A DNA stretch of 64,000 nucleotides from Acetobacter conturbans (GTDB lineage: Bacteria > Pseudomonadota > Alphaproteobacteria > Acetobacterales > Acetobacteraceae). Of the stretch, positions 1 to 8,883 are shown piece by piece. The stretch lies in NCBI RefSeq assembly GCF_011516755.1, contig NZ_WOSY01000001.1:124001-188000 (forward strand). The letters run 5' to 3'. The first letter of the stretch is position 1, and every line of letters begins with the position of its first letter. Below the pieces are notes generated by a model. The model searched no databases and was not told the origin of the DNA. It was given only the letters and a program-made list of their open reading frames with translations. A program made the position numbers and the translations under genes.

Positions 1-1364
1 ATGAGGCACACCCCGCACAAGCAGGGGAACACGATCATCAGGCGTGCTGTCGGGGTTCGTAACCACGACAGGACATCCATGTCATGCAGGCCGTACACCA
101 TCCAGCGGGACTGTCTGGCCGGGCGATCGAACGCTGCGAGCACTTCACCGGAACAGGCATCCAGATAGAACAAGGTTCCATCTGTTGTTGAAAGGCGGAA
201 TACGGGAAAGGGGCGTTTGCGGAGTGGGCGATCGAAATAATACTGGTCCGGTTCTGTCAGAAGCAGGGCGGATTGGCCCAGTGCTTCCTTTGCGAGAGGA
301 GCCGGGGACAGGCTGGCGTCCAGACGTTGCCGGTGCCGGTCCCGTGCGGTGACGGCCAGAAAAATTCGTCCGTTCAGAAGCACGCTACGCACGTCCGTCC
401 AGTCGGCAGGGCTGGCCCGCAGGACACGGTCGAGGACGGCGAACACCTCCCTGCCCGTCATGCTTCCCGTCACATGCAGGGGTGCGAGGGTCTCTTTCCG
501 GCTTTCGAATGCGCCCCCGGGATTCATCGTCAGAAAACCTGTCGCGATCCATGACAGGGCGAGCAGGCCGAAGACCAGACCGCCAAGATGATGCACGAGA
601 TGCCAGCGGTGATAGTGGGAGAATGGCCAGCGTTTTCGTAGGCGCAGGAGGCCGACGACCAGTCCTGTCACCGTGAGGAACATGCCCGTGCCGGACAGGA
701 TGATGACGGTCCATTTCCACGCAGGAGGGTGGCGGCGCAGCGCGGCGGGATAAAGCCAGTGCGGGATTGCGCCGACCCATGCCCATGCGCGGCTGGTCGT
801 GTCGGTCGCCTGTGTCACGTCGCCAGTCAGGGGGGAGACGTAAACGACGAGGTGTCGGGGGCCGGGAAAGCGAAACCGTTCGAAGCCGCCCATTCTTCCG
901 GGTGTGTCCAGAACCCACTGGTCATCCGTTGTCGTGCCTTCGAAGGCACGACGCTCCTGCACGCCGACGGCTGCAGCGTAGGCCTGTGCGCTGGCGCCTG
1001 CATCTTCTGGCGCTATTCCGCCGCGTTGTCCTGTCCGCAGATCGACTGCGAAGGGTGCGCCCGCAACAGGCACGAGGGTAAGGACCGGCGCCTCGCCTGT
1101 CATGCCGAGGCGGAAAGACTGGAAGCGTTCTTCAGGCTCGGTGAGGGCGGCGATCGGGGGTAACTGTGCGGGCAGATGCAGGGGGCCGTGCACTCCCTGC
1201 CCTGCTGCCGGGTCGGGAATGGGCCAGGGCCGCCACAGCATCACCATGCCGGACAGGCACCATGAAGTCATGAGTAGTCCGATGCCGATGCCCAGCCAGC
1301 GATGGGTGACATAAAGCGTGCGCAGCAGCCGTTTGCGAAGGCCGCTGCGTGCCGGTGGCGTCAC
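1..1364 (-). CDS. PepSY-associated TM protein (partial)
   Basis: About 454 codons are visible and the frame is still open at the left edge, so the C-terminus is missing. The GTG start overlaps the cbtA stop by four bases (GTGA), the usual sign of translational coupling. The N-terminus has a basic stretch followed by RTLYVTHRWLGIGIGLLMTSW, the histidine-containing first helix of PepSY-TM proteins. A second helix lies near residues 215-235 (WTVIILSGTGMFLTVTGLVV), followed by a YHRWHLVHHLGGLVFGLLALSW helix rich in His. The family sits in the inner membrane and often accompanies metal or siderophore uptake. Here it is the last visible gene of the cobalamin-riboswitch operon, so a role in reduction or transfer during cobalt/corrinoid uptake is plausible but inferred. 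Confidence 0.8.
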   Translation of the reverse strand, partial: MTPPARSGLRKRLLRTLYVTHRWLGIGIGLLMTSWCLSGMVMLWRPWPIPDPAAGQGVHGPLHLPAQLPPIAALTEPEERFQSFRLGMTGEAPVLTLVPVAGAPFAVDLRTGQRGGIAPEDAGASAQAYAAAVGVQERRAFEGTTTDDQWVLDTPGRMGGFERFRFPGPRHLVVYVSPLTGDVTQATDTTSRAWAWVGAIPHWLYPAALRRHPPAWKWTVIILSGTGMFLTVTGLVVGLLRLRKRWPFSHYHRWHLVHHLGGLVFGLLALSWIATGFLTMNPGGAFESRKETLAPLHVTGSMTGREVFAVLDRVLRASPADWTDVRSVLLNGRIFLAVTARDRHRQRLDASLSPAPLAKEALGQSALLLTEPDQYYFDRPLRKRPFPVFRLSTTDGTLFYLDACSGEVLAAFDRPARQSRWMVYGLHDMDVLSWLRTPTARLMIVFPCLCGVCL

Positions 1365-2083
1365 GGACGGCGGGGAGACACTTCAAGCACCCGTTCGGCC
1401 ATGGGGCCGTAGACAAGGCCGAGAGACGCCCAGAGCACGAGTTGCATGCCGATGGAGGCCTCGCGGAACCGCCACAGCACGGAGGCCGGGAAGTTGGAGG
1501 GGACTTCGTTGATATTCGGCAGGAAGGACGACAGGCCGGCTGTCAGCACGATAAAGATCGCGACACCCGCAAGACCGGCATTCCATGCGCCGAGGCGTCC
1601 GCTGGTCTGGCGCGCCACCAGAAGACCGATCACTGCGGAGCAGAAGGACAGGCCCAGCATGGTGAAATAGGAGGCGGTGCGCAGGCTGATGGTCTCCGGC
1701 AGGCCGATGGCGGGCGGGTTGGGCGGATATTTAAGATCCGGCACCAGCACGGTCACGACGAAACAGGCTGCTGCCAGCCAGAGGGCCAGCGAACGGGCTG
1801 GCAGTCGGGACACACGACCGTAGACGACACCGAACAGCACGGCGAACAATCCGCCATAGGCTGCGCCGTACATCACCATGGCCGTGAGCAGGCCCCAGGT
1901 GGCCTGCACGGCCCGGCTCACCATTTCCGGTTCCGGCGCTTCGTGCGCCAGAGCGGCCTGGTGAGCTTCGTAGGCAATGGACAGGTTCACCTGCGATTCG
2001 CCGAACGCGCGCGCGAACAGGAAAGCGAGGAGTGCGGCGAAGATCCCGGCGAACATGCCCCGGGATAACAGGCGACCCATCAT
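1361..2083 (-). CDS. cbtA: CbtA family cobalt transporter subunit
   Basis: A 240-residue inner-membrane protein with about six hydrophobic segments, starting with MMGRLLSRGMFAGIFAALLA, the typical CbtA opening. CbtA works with the small CbtB and is predicted, from its regular position behind cobalamin riboswitches, to import cobalt for B12 synthesis; direct biochemical proof for the family is thin. It follows cbtB by 15 bases and overlaps the downstream PepSY gene, so all belong to one transcript. Its acidic residues within helices and the motif DLKYPPNPPAIG are typical of the family. Confidence 0.85.
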   Translation of the reverse strand: MMGRLLSRGMFAGIFAALLAFLFARAFGESQVNLSIAYEAHQAALAHEAPEPEMVSRAVQATWGLLTAMVMYGAAYGGLFAVLFGVVYGRVSRLPARSLALWLAAACFVVTVLVPDLKYPPNPPAIGLPETISLRTASYFTMLGLSFCSAVIGLLVARQTSGRLGAWNAGLAGVAIFIVLTAGLSSFLPNINEVPSNFPASVLWRFREASIGMQLVLWASLGLVYGPMAERVLEVSPRRP

Positions 2084-2098
2084 GGTCTCAGGCTCCCT

Positions 2099-2308
2099 TT
2101 AGTGGCACGGGAAGCCGAGGAGATGCCGTCCGTCATGGACGAATTCATGCACCATGTGACCGGAGACGAGGGATGTCGCGCCCTGCTCGGCGCCCACGAA
2201 ATAGAGCAGCATGGCGAACAGGAGCGTGCCGAGAATGGCCCAGGGCACGAGGGCCTTCAGCGGAATGGGAGCGGCTGCGGAAATGGGATGGAGAGTGGTT
2301 GTGGTCAT
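2099..2308 (-). CDS. cbtB: CbtB family cobalt transporter subunit
   Basis: A 69-residue protein with one transmembrane helix (PWAILGTLLFAMLLYFVGAE) and a C-terminal histidine-rich tail, HEFVHDGRHLLGFPCH, matching the metal-binding tail expected for CbtB. The start at MTTTTLHP is chosen because AGGAG lies just upstream; a longer frame reaching into the end of the TonB receptor gene is not supported. It lies between the TonB receptor and cbtA in the riboswitch-controlled operon and presumably forms the small subunit of the CbtAB cobalt permease. Confidence 0.87.
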   Translation of the reverse strand: MTTTTLHPISAAAPIPLKALVPWAILGTLLFAMLLYFVGAEQGATSLVSGHMVHEFVHDGRHLLGFPCH

Positions 2309-2337
2309 GAAGAGAACTCCTTTCGGGCGGCAGGCTA

Positions 2338-4608
2338 TCAGAAACCGGCCTGAACGCTGATGGAAAAAGAACGGGGTGCTCCGAGCAGAACCTGATCGGG
2401 GTAGCTTGTATCCGCCCACTGGATGAAATGCTTGTTGCCTATATTGTCGATGCGACCATACATCGTCACGCCTTTATAGGCATGCCATGCGGCGAAGACA
2501 TTCACGAGAGCATAATCCTTGAGGGTCAGCGTGTTGGCGTAATCGCCCTTTCGGGACGAAACGTATCTCATGCCCGCGCCGAGATCGAGGGGGAGGCCCT
2601 GCACACGGGACCAGATCGCCCACAGGTTGGCGGTGACGGCGGGGACATCCGGGACCTGATTGCCTGAAGCATCGACGGACGCGCTGGGGTGGAAGGAGCC
2701 ATAGCGCGAATAGGTGTAAGCCACGTTGCCGGAGAGGCTCCAGTGGCGGTTGAGGATGAGGTCGCCCTGCCATTCCAGTCCGCGCGATTTCTGTGCACCT
2801 GCCGTGGCGACGCTATCCGGTCCGGTTGCGACGAGCATGCGGGTGCGCCGGATATCGTAGAATGCCAGTGTCGTGGTGAAGCGGCCTTCCCATGTGCTGG
2901 CCTTGATGCCGATTTCACCCTGTCTTGAGTGGCTGAGGCGGGTGAATTGGCCGCGATTGGCAAGGAACAGATTGGAGCCCGGCGGGTCCTCGCCTGTCGT
3001 GTAGACGCCATACACGCTGACGTTCTTTGTGATGTCGAAGACGGGGCCGATGCGGAAGTTGTCGGGGTTATAGTGCCCCTTGAAGCTGGTTGCCGCGTTG
3101 AAACTGCCATTCTGGTTGAAATTCTGCCGGTTCAGCGACAGCCAGTCATATCGGAAACCGCCGACGAGGCGCAGGTTGTCGCGGATGGTCAGCACATCTT
3201 CCATAAACAGGCCGGCCTGCACCATGGTCGTGGGGGATTTCATGAAGGGATATTCCCCGGCGAAATCACCCAGATCCGTCTTTCCGGGACTGGCCAGCGA
3301 GACGCTGTCGGCATAGTCCGCGGATGGGAAGCCGCGATTGCGGATAAAGCGGAGATAGTAGGCGTCGCCACCGAGGATGAAGCGGTTTTTCATGCCGAGG
3401 AGCGTGGAATCGAACCGGGCGTAGAGGCTGTCACCGACCTGATGCTGGTTCTGGAAAACGTAGAACCGGTCACGCGCGATCCGTCCGGGGGCGATGGCGT
3501 TGCCGCTGGCGTCGACATTGCCGGAGCCGCCGATATAGCTGAGGCTTTCGGCGTTATTCCACAAGCGCTTCGAATAGATGAAGTAGCTGCTGTTGTGGAT
3601 GAGGATGTTTGGCGTGGCCAGCCATTCAAGGTGCAGTGTTGGCGTGGCGTTGACTGAACTCGCCTGTGCCTGTCTCACATTATAATAACGCCACATCGAG
3701 GCTTTGGTGATGCCCAGTCCCTGCGTGGAACTGAGCAGTCCGCCGACACGGCCTGCGGTCTGCGACAAATTGACCAGCGGGGTGCCGTAATAGGTGGACA
3801 GGCGATCGGTCAGATAATCCATGCTCAGCCGGGCTGTGAATCTGTCCGTGGGCTTCCACAGGAGGGTTGTGGTGAAATCGTTCGAGTGTGGATCGGCTCC
3901 CTTGACGTAACCGTCCGACGATGTGCGGCTGAAATCCGTGCGCAGCGCGAGTGTTCGGGTGATGGGCACCGAGCCGCCGACCCCGGCGTTCCATGTGTTG
4001 AAGCTGCCATAGGACATCAGGGCATTGGCGTGCGGGGCATCGAAGGCGGGATCACGGGTGCGCATGTCCTCGGTGCCTCCGACGGCCCCCTGTCCGTACA
4101 GGACGGAGGACGGGCCTTTGAGGATCTGCACACTTTCCAGATTGAAGCTGTTCTGCGGGCGGTTCACCATTGTGGTGGGGCCGAAATAGATGCCGTCACG
4201 CAAGACGAGGATCTGGTTGCCGCTGAAGCCACGCATCAGCAGTTGCGCGGGACTGCCGGGGGAGCCGCCGGATGTCACGCCGGGGGCGCTGTCCGCTGCG
4301 TCCTCGGCCTGAGCATAGCCGCGCTGCATCATCAGGTCGTGGGAGATGACGTTGATGGTGGCGGGGGAATGCTGGATGGACAGGCCGAGCTTGCCGCCGA
4401 TGGCCGGTGTCGCCCTGAGTGCCGGGGTCTTGCCGTAAGAGGTCACCTCTTCGGGCGCGTGTTTCCAGACGGTGGATATTTTCTTCTCGGGTGGTGCTTT
4501 CCGGGGCTGCGATTTTGCCTTTCCGGTCTGGATCGCAGCGGCACAGACGGAAGAGACGCAACTGAAACTGATGACCAGCAGGCCAAGGGTGCGGGGGATG
4601 CGACGCAC
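2338..4608 (-). CDS. TonB-dependent outer-membrane receptor (B12 regulon)
   Basis: A 756-residue outer-membrane receptor. The GTG start has GGAG eight bases upstream and gives a signal peptide (MRRIPRTLGLLVISFSCVSS, cleavage near VCAA). A plug domain follows at about residues 80-190, with the typical VISHDLMMQRG, LMRGF and ILKGPSSVLYGQGAVGG motifs. The rest is a beta-barrel ending in VQAGF with the usual C-terminal aromatic residue. Sequence features resemble FhuA/FecA-like siderophore receptors as much as BtuB. However, its position directly behind a cobalamin riboswitch and ahead of cbtBA argues for uptake of cobalamin, another corrinoid or a cobalt chelate. Expression should fall when adenosylcobalamin is plentiful. 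Confidence 0.88.
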   Translation of the reverse strand: MRRIPRTLGLLVISFSCVSSVCAAAIQTGKAKSQPRKAPPEKKISTVWKHAPEEVTSYGKTPALRATPAIGGKLGLSIQHSPATINVISHDLMMQRGYAQAEDAADSAPGVTSGGSPGSPAQLLMRGFSGNQILVLRDGIYFGPTTMVNRPQNSFNLESVQILKGPSSVLYGQGAVGGTEDMRTRDPAFDAPHANALMSYGSFNTWNAGVGGSVPITRTLALRTDFSRTSSDGYVKGADPHSNDFTTTLLWKPTDRFTARLSMDYLTDRLSTYYGTPLVNLSQTAGRVGGLLSSTQGLGITKASMWRYYNVRQAQASSVNATPTLHLEWLATPNILIHNSSYFIYSKRLWNNAESLSYIGGSGNVDASGNAIAPGRIARDRFYVFQNQHQVGDSLYARFDSTLLGMKNRFILGGDAYYLRFIRNRGFPSADYADSVSLASPGKTDLGDFAGEYPFMKSPTTMVQAGLFMEDVLTIRDNLRLVGGFRYDWLSLNRQNFNQNGSFNAATSFKGHYNPDNFRIGPVFDITKNVSVYGVYTTGEDPPGSNLFLANRGQFTRLSHSRQGEIGIKASTWEGRFTTTLAFYDIRRTRMLVATGPDSVATAGAQKSRGLEWQGDLILNRHWSLSGNVAYTYSRYGSFHPSASVDASGNQVPDVPAVTANLWAIWSRVQGLPLDLGAGMRYVSSRKGDYANTLTLKDYALVNVFAAWHAYKGVTMYGRIDNIGNKHFIQWADTSYPDQVLLGAPRSFSISVQAGF

Positions 4609-4704
4609 GGCGATTGCTCCGACAGGGCGTCACCGCGGTGGAAACGATGGAGCATCGCTTCGCTTCCGACACACCCCGTTCGGCAGCTCCGTCCGTGACT
4701 TTCA

Positions 4705-4885
4705 CGCTATGGCAGGTCTCCTGGCTTGCCGGTCGTCAGCGTGCCGGAAGCCTTCCCATCCTCTTGGAGAGGACAGTGGCGTCTGTTCCGACAGCCTCGC
4801 GGCATACAGTTGCGGGGGCAGCACCGGCCTTGCACCGGCTTCCCTCTTAGCTTTCCGCGTGATGAACACACGAAAAGAACCATGG
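4705..4885 (-). promoter_or_regulatory. Cobalamin (B12) riboswitch
   Basis: Read on the minus strand, this gap holds the ordered conserved blocks of the cobalamin riboswitch: GGTTC at the 5' end, then GGGAAGCCGGTG, the B12-box-like core GCTGCCCCCGCAACTGTA, GCCACTG and finally AAGCCAGGAGACCTGCC about 100 bases before the TonB receptor start. The rest of the 4609-5017 gap should contain the promoter (upstream side) and the expression platform between about 4610 and 4704; no further gene is seen. The element should switch the receptor-cbtB-cbtA-PepSY operon off when adenosylcobalamin binds. Confidence 0.95.
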
Positions 4886-5017
4886 CTGGGGTCTCTAGAC
4901 AGGAAGCGACGGAGTGTTGTCAACAGAAACGAACAGTTTCCGGCGACTGGTTAGGGGGTTCCTGTTAAGGGCGTGCGGGCATGAGGTGCGCGCAGCATAA
5001 GGCGGGCGTGGCGGCCT

Positions 5018-5536
5018 TCAGGTCAGGCGCAGCCGCCAGTGGCCGTGACGGGTGAGCATGAAGTGCGAACCGCTTTCGATATCGAGGCGGGTGGCCGTTT
5101 CCGGAGGGCAGCCGAGCACCGATAGGACCAAAGCCCGCATCACCGCTGGTCCGGCCATGATGACTGCGCTGGGCTGATGTTCGGGCAGGCCGTAAAACCA
5201 TGTCTTTACGCGCTCAAAAAACTGGATCCGGCTCTCTCCTCCGGGGGGAACAAAGGCGATATCCCGTGTCAGGGACAGAAGTTCTTCGGGAGAGAGGGAT
5301 TTGAGGGAGCGCCCTTCCCAGAGTCCGAAATCCTGCCCTCTCAATGCGGCGACACCACGGACCAGTGCCGGATATTGCTTCGGGAGTTCATGAGCGAGGG
5401 TGTCCGCACACAATATGACCGTGCCGGAGGGGATGTTCCACTCAACTGAATCGGGCATTTCCACGCACGAGGTCATGACGCCTTTCTTCGCGGCGGCCCC
5501 GACAGCGAGAGTAAAGCAGGTCAGAGTCAACGACAT
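5018..5536 (-). CDS. Degenerate histidine-phosphatase (CobC-like) protein
   Basis: A 172-residue protein with the backbone motifs of the phosphoglycerate-mutase/histidine-phosphatase superfamily: LRGQDFGLWEGRSLKSLS resembles the family's DFG-WEGR block, and PPGGES the following loop. The N-terminal RHG catalytic motif is absent, where TCFTLAVGAAA stands instead. The second catalytic histidine is also missing, AGPAVMRAL replacing the usual HGG-IR-L pattern. CobC-type phosphatases act late in cobalamin synthesis, and relatives of this type occur in B12 regulons; here the gene lies just upstream of the riboswitch on the same strand. It may be a non-catalytic relative or a binding protein. Start supported by GAGAGG nine bases upstream. 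Confidence 0.6.
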   Translation of the reverse strand: MSLTLTCFTLAVGAAAKKGVMTSCVEMPDSVEWNIPSGTVILCADTLAHELPKQYPALVRGVAALRGQDFGLWEGRSLKSLSPEELLSLTRDIAFVPPGGESRIQFFERVKTWFYGLPEHQPSAVIMAGPAVMRALVLSVLGCPPETATRLDIESGSHFMLTRHGHWRLRLT

Positions 5537-5667
5537 GAAGATGGTCCTCTCTGTGTGGGGTAGATCATCATGGTTCCTGTTCCTGCATGGGCTTTTTCAT
5601 GAAGTGAGGCTGGGCCGTGAGGGACAGGGTTTTGTGGAAAAGATTCCCCTTCTGGGGGGCTGGTTTT

Positions 5668-5702
5668 AGAGGGCCTTTCAAAACCATGTTTTGAGGGCTC
5701 TG
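5668..5702 (-). terminator. Inverted repeat, possible terminator
   Basis: Arms AGAGGGC and GGGCTCT with inner CAAAAC/GTTTTG pairing form an imperfect hairpin in the 205-base gap between the LtrA-like gene and the histidine-phosphatase-like gene. It would end transcripts coming from the LtrA-like gene. No long T-run follows, so the assignment is weak. Confidence 0.35.
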
Positions 5703-5741
5703 ACTCAGATAAGCGAGCCTGCGATCGGTTGTGAAAGCGCT

Positions 5742-6938
5742 CTAAACCCAGCCGCGTTCTCGTCCGTTGCGCTGCCTGTCGCAGCGTTCGCCCCATGCGA
5801 CGACGAGCATGATGACGGTGACGCAGAGGGCTTCCGTAGCGCGGGTGAGGTGGAAGCCTACGGGGATGAGGGCGAGGAGAGCGGCGGTTCCGATCAGGTG
5901 TGACAGGGGGGTGAAGCCGGAGGCGATGCGTTTGTAGAGGATGCTGCCCAGCAGGTAGAGCGCCGGGCCGCAGGTTGCGGTGAGGATGAAGGCCATGCTG
6001 CCTTCCTCGCCTGGCTCTTCCATCAGCATGTCCGCGCCGACGGCGGTGACGATGATACCTGCGATGAGTATGGCGTGGAGGTAGTGAATGAATGCGCCGA
6101 TGCGTCCGGGGTCTTCGGAGCGGGTGATGGTGCGGGTGGCGTCTTCTCCCGAGGTGCCGAAATAGAGCCACCACATGGCGAGTGTGGTGAGGAAGCAGGT
6201 GAACAGCACGAAGAGACGGCTGGGTGTCCAGTCGTGGGCTTCAGCCATGGAGAGGCCGGTGGCCATGATGGTTTCACCGAGGGCGACGATGACGAAGAGC
6301 TGGCAGCGCTCGACGAGATGCGCGCCCTCGATGGTCCAGTCGGAGCGGGAATCCGATTGGCCGAGGCCGGGAAAGGCATAGCCGAACATGGGGGAAACGT
6401 ATTCGCAGAGGGCTGCGATGCACCACAGGGCGGCGCGTTTGTGCGGGTCTTCAACGAGCCCGCCACTGATCCAGAACACGGCGGAGACGAGCATCCATGC
6501 GAGTATGCGGCGATAGTTGGGAGCCAGCGGGTCATCAGGTGGCAGCCATGCGACCACGAAGGCGCTTCGTCCGACCTGCATGGCGACGAAGCAGAGCGCG
6601 AAGGACAGGCCGTGTTCGGCGAAGGAGTCCGGGATGGCCGCGCCGATGAGGAGCGCGAGGAGCATGGTGGCGAACAGCACGCCGCGTACGGCGGGGAGCG
6701 CGGGGTTGAACCAGTTGGTGAACCAGCCGGTATATTGCCAGCCGAGCCAGACGGCGAGCCACAGGACGCCGGTCTGGAAGGCTCCGAAAGGCGTGAGGTG
6801 GTGCAGCAGGCCGTGGCTGAGCTGGGTGATGGCGAAGACATAGACCAGATCGAAGAACAGTTCTTCGTTGGTGACACGGGCGTGATGTCCGTCGCGCGGG
6901 CGGAGCAGCGGGTGCGGGTCTGGTCTGTCTGCTGTCAT
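5742..6938 (-). CDS. Low-temperature-requirement A (LtrA) family membrane protein
   Basis: A 398-residue polytopic inner-membrane protein with about ten hydrophobic segments. The N-terminal EELFFDLVYVFAITQLSH motif is the signature of the LtrA family, named after a Listeria gene needed for growth in the cold; its molecular function is unknown. Further family motifs are HLVERCQLFVIVALGETIMATG in the centre and a YLHAILIAGIIVTAVG helix. The length fits the family. The gene stands alone, 51 bases beyond the end of the SDR gene on the same strand, so some read-through from that gene is possible. No clear ribosome site precedes the ATG. Confidence 0.8.
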   Translation of the reverse strand: MTADRPDPHPLLRPRDGHHARVTNEELFFDLVYVFAITQLSHGLLHHLTPFGAFQTGVLWLAVWLGWQYTGWFTNWFNPALPAVRGVLFATMLLALLIGAAIPDSFAEHGLSFALCFVAMQVGRSAFVVAWLPPDDPLAPNYRRILAWMLVSAVFWISGGLVEDPHKRAALWCIAALCEYVSPMFGYAFPGLGQSDSRSDWTIEGAHLVERCQLFVIVALGETIMATGLSMAEAHDWTPSRLFVLFTCFLTTLAMWWLYFGTSGEDATRTITRSEDPGRIGAFIHYLHAILIAGIIVTAVGADMLMEEPGEEGSMAFILTATCGPALYLLGSILYKRIASGFTPLSHLIGTAALLALIPVGFHLTRATEALCVTVIMLVVAWGERCDRQRNGRERGWV

Positions 6939-6989
6939 GGGCCGTCCGTATGCTGGACCGGAAGCATGATACCTCCGGCCCGGTTCTGA

Positions 6990-7763
6990 TTACTTCGTTG
7001 TATAGCCACCATTCACCAGAATCGTCTGTCCTGTCATCCACCAGCCTTCGGAAACCATGAAGCGGATATAGGGGGCGATGTCCTCGATCCCGGTCAGGCC
7101 GGTCTTGCTGAAGGGTGAAAGGGCGGCGGCTGTCTTGTGATAGGCGACGGCTTCCGGGGCTTCCTGCCCGTAGAAGAACGGTGTGTCCATCGGGCCGGGA
7201 CCGATGGCGTTGACGGAGATTCCACGTGCGCCGAATTCCTTGGATGCGGCGCGGGTGATGTGTTCCACGGCGGCCTTGGAGCCTGCGTAGGTGGAATAGA
7301 ACGGCGTATAGGCTCCGAGCAGCGACGTGACGATGGTGACCAGCTTGCCGTTGTCGTTCAGGTGTTTTCCGGCTTCCTTGATGAAGAAGAAGGCGGCCTT
7401 GCTGTTGATGGCGAACATGCTGTCGAACTCGTCCTCGGACGTTTCGAGGATGGGTTTTTTCAGCACTTTGCCGACGGTGTTGATGGCGATATCGGGGCGT
7501 CCGACGGCGGCGGTGGCGTCCGTGAACAGCTTTGTGTTGGCGGCGGCAGTGGTCAGGTCGGCCTGAAAGGCTGCGGCCTTAACGCCCTTGTCCCTGAGTT
7601 CGGCGATGAGGGTTTCGGCGTCCTGCCGGGAGGCCTCGCTGTTATAGTGGATGGCGATGGCGGTGACGCCGTGGGCGGCGAGGTCACGGGCGATGAGGCC
7701 GCCGAGGTTCTTGGCGCCCCCAGCGATGAGGACGGTTTTGCCTTTGAGGGAATGGTCGGTCAT
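6990..7763 (-). CDS. SDR family oxidoreductase
   Basis: A 257-residue short-chain dehydrogenase. The cofactor loop near residues 13-23 reads IAGGAKNLGG, an atypical glycine pattern close to TGxxxGxG. The catalytic tetrad is visible as N in the FAINSKAA stretch, S in VTSLLGAY, and YAGSK containing the catalytic Tyr and Lys. The C-terminus ends in the usual TGQTILVNGGY. Substrate unknown; a basic or small residue after the first strand (HYNSEASR) suggests NADP(H). AAGGAG precedes the ATG. It is divergent from a LysR regulator, a very common SDR control arrangement. Confidence 0.88.
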   Translation of the reverse strand: MTDHSLKGKTVLIAGGAKNLGGLIARDLAAHGVTAIAIHYNSEASRQDAETLIAELRDKGVKAAAFQADLTTAAANTKLFTDATAAVGRPDIAINTVGKVLKKPILETSEDEFDSMFAINSKAAFFFIKEAGKHLNDNGKLVTIVTSLLGAYTPFYSTYAGSKAAVEHITRAASKEFGARGISVNAIGPGPMDTPFFYGQEAPEAVAYHKTAAALSPFSKTGLTGIEDIAPYIRFMVSEGWWMTGQTILVNGGYTTK

Positions 7764-7821
7764 GGGCGTGACTCCTTTTGATCTGTTGCCACTCTAACGT
7801 TCGTGTTCCGGCGAAAAATCA

Positions 7822-7847
7822 CTTGATTTTAGACAACACTGATCAAG
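7822..7847. promoter_or_regulatory. Inverted repeat, candidate LysR operator
   Basis: CTTGAT, 14 bases, then ATCAAG: a perfect six-base inverted repeat in the 108-base gap between the divergent SDR and LysR genes. LysR regulators commonly bind interrupted palindromes in such gaps. The position 25 bases before the LysR start would allow control of both genes. The spacing is longer than the classical T-N11-A box, so this is only a candidate. Confidence 0.35.
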
Positions 7848-7871
7848 AATGACGAACAATTGGAGGGCGGC

Positions 7872-8774
7872 ATGGACCGGATCGATCTGTTTCGTGTGTT
7901 CATGCGTGTGGTGGAGACGGAGAGTTTCTCGCGGGCGGCGGCGTCGCTGAACCTGCCGCGCTCCACTGTATCGACGGCGGTGCGGCAGCTTGAGGCGCGG
8001 GTGGGGGCACGGTTGCTGGCGCGCACGACGCGCAGTGTGACGCCGACGGTGGATGGCAGGGCGTTTTATGAGCATGTGTCGCCGCTGGTTGCGGATGTGG
8101 AGGAAACGGAGGGGTTGTTCCGCCGGGATCGGGAAGCGCCGCGCGGGGTATTGCGGGTGGACATGCCGGGGCGGATCGGACGGCTGATTGTCGCCCCTGC
8201 CCTGCCCGGTTTTCTGGAGCGTTATCCGGGAATTGAGGTGGTGCTTGGGGTGACGGACCGGGCGACGAATCTGGTGGAGGACGGGATCGACTGTGCGTTG
8301 CGGGTTGGGCCGCTGGCGGATTCCAGTCTGATCGCGCGGCGTCTGATGGATCTGGAGGTCATCAATGTTGCGAGTCCGGCCTATCTGGCGGCGCAGGGCG
8401 TGCCGCGAGGGCCGGAGGATCTGCCGCATCACCGGGCGGTTCGGTATGCCTCGCCAGCGACGGGCCGGATCGAGGAATGGGAGTGGATGCAGCGCGGCGA
8501 GGTACGGGGGTGCCGGATGGGGGCGCGGGTGACGGTGAACAGTGCGGAGGCTCTGATTGCGTGTTGTCTGGCAGGACTGGGGATGATTCAGGTGCCTGCG
8601 TATGACGTGCGGCGGGATCTGGCGGGGGGCGCGCTTGTCGAGGTGATGCCGGAGTGGCGTGCGGAGGCTTTGCCGCTGACGGTGCTTTATCCCGAGCGTC
8701 GGCATGTTTCGGCGCGGTTGCGGGTATTTGTGGAGTGGCTGGTGGCGGTTCTGGAGCGGGAGATGCGGGTGTGA
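7872..8774 (+). CDS. LysR family transcriptional regulator
   Basis: A 300-residue regulator with an N-terminal winged helix-turn-helix at about residues 3-60 (FMRVVETESFSRAAASLNLP, then STVSTAVRQLEARVG). A periplasmic-binding-protein-like effector domain follows (VLRVDMPGRIGRLIVAPALP). It belongs to the CrgA/PtxR-like group typically controlling an adjacent SDR. The start at MDRIDLF is chosen because GGAGG lies upstream; an earlier ATG at 7860 would overlap that ribosome site. Likely regulates the divergent SDR gene and itself; inducer unknown. Confidence 0.9.
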   Translation: MDRIDLFRVFMRVVETESFSRAAASLNLPRSTVSTAVRQLEARVGARLLARTTRSVTPTVDGRAFYEHVSPLVADVEETEGLFRRDREAPRGVLRVDMPGRIGRLIVAPALPGFLERYPGIEVVLGVTDRATNLVEDGIDCALRVGPLADSSLIARRLMDLEVINVASPAYLAAQGVPRGPEDLPHHRAVRYASPATGRIEEWEWMQRGEVRGCRMGARVTVNSAEALIACCLAGLGMIQVPAYDVRRDLAGGALVEVMPEWRAEALPLTVLYPERRHVSARLRVFVEWLVAVLEREMRV

Positions 8775-8883
8775 GGCTGGTTTTCCCCAGTCCTGTTCAA
8801 ACCATTTTTAAGACAGGCGCCGCAATTTCTTGTTAATTACTTTTGCATACTGTAACGGGATCATTACACACAAGGTCCTTTCA

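Noticed and set aside
385-918. Arg/Pro-rich frame on the minus strand
   Set aside because: It is out of phase with the PepSY gene, whose frame is open with clear helices.
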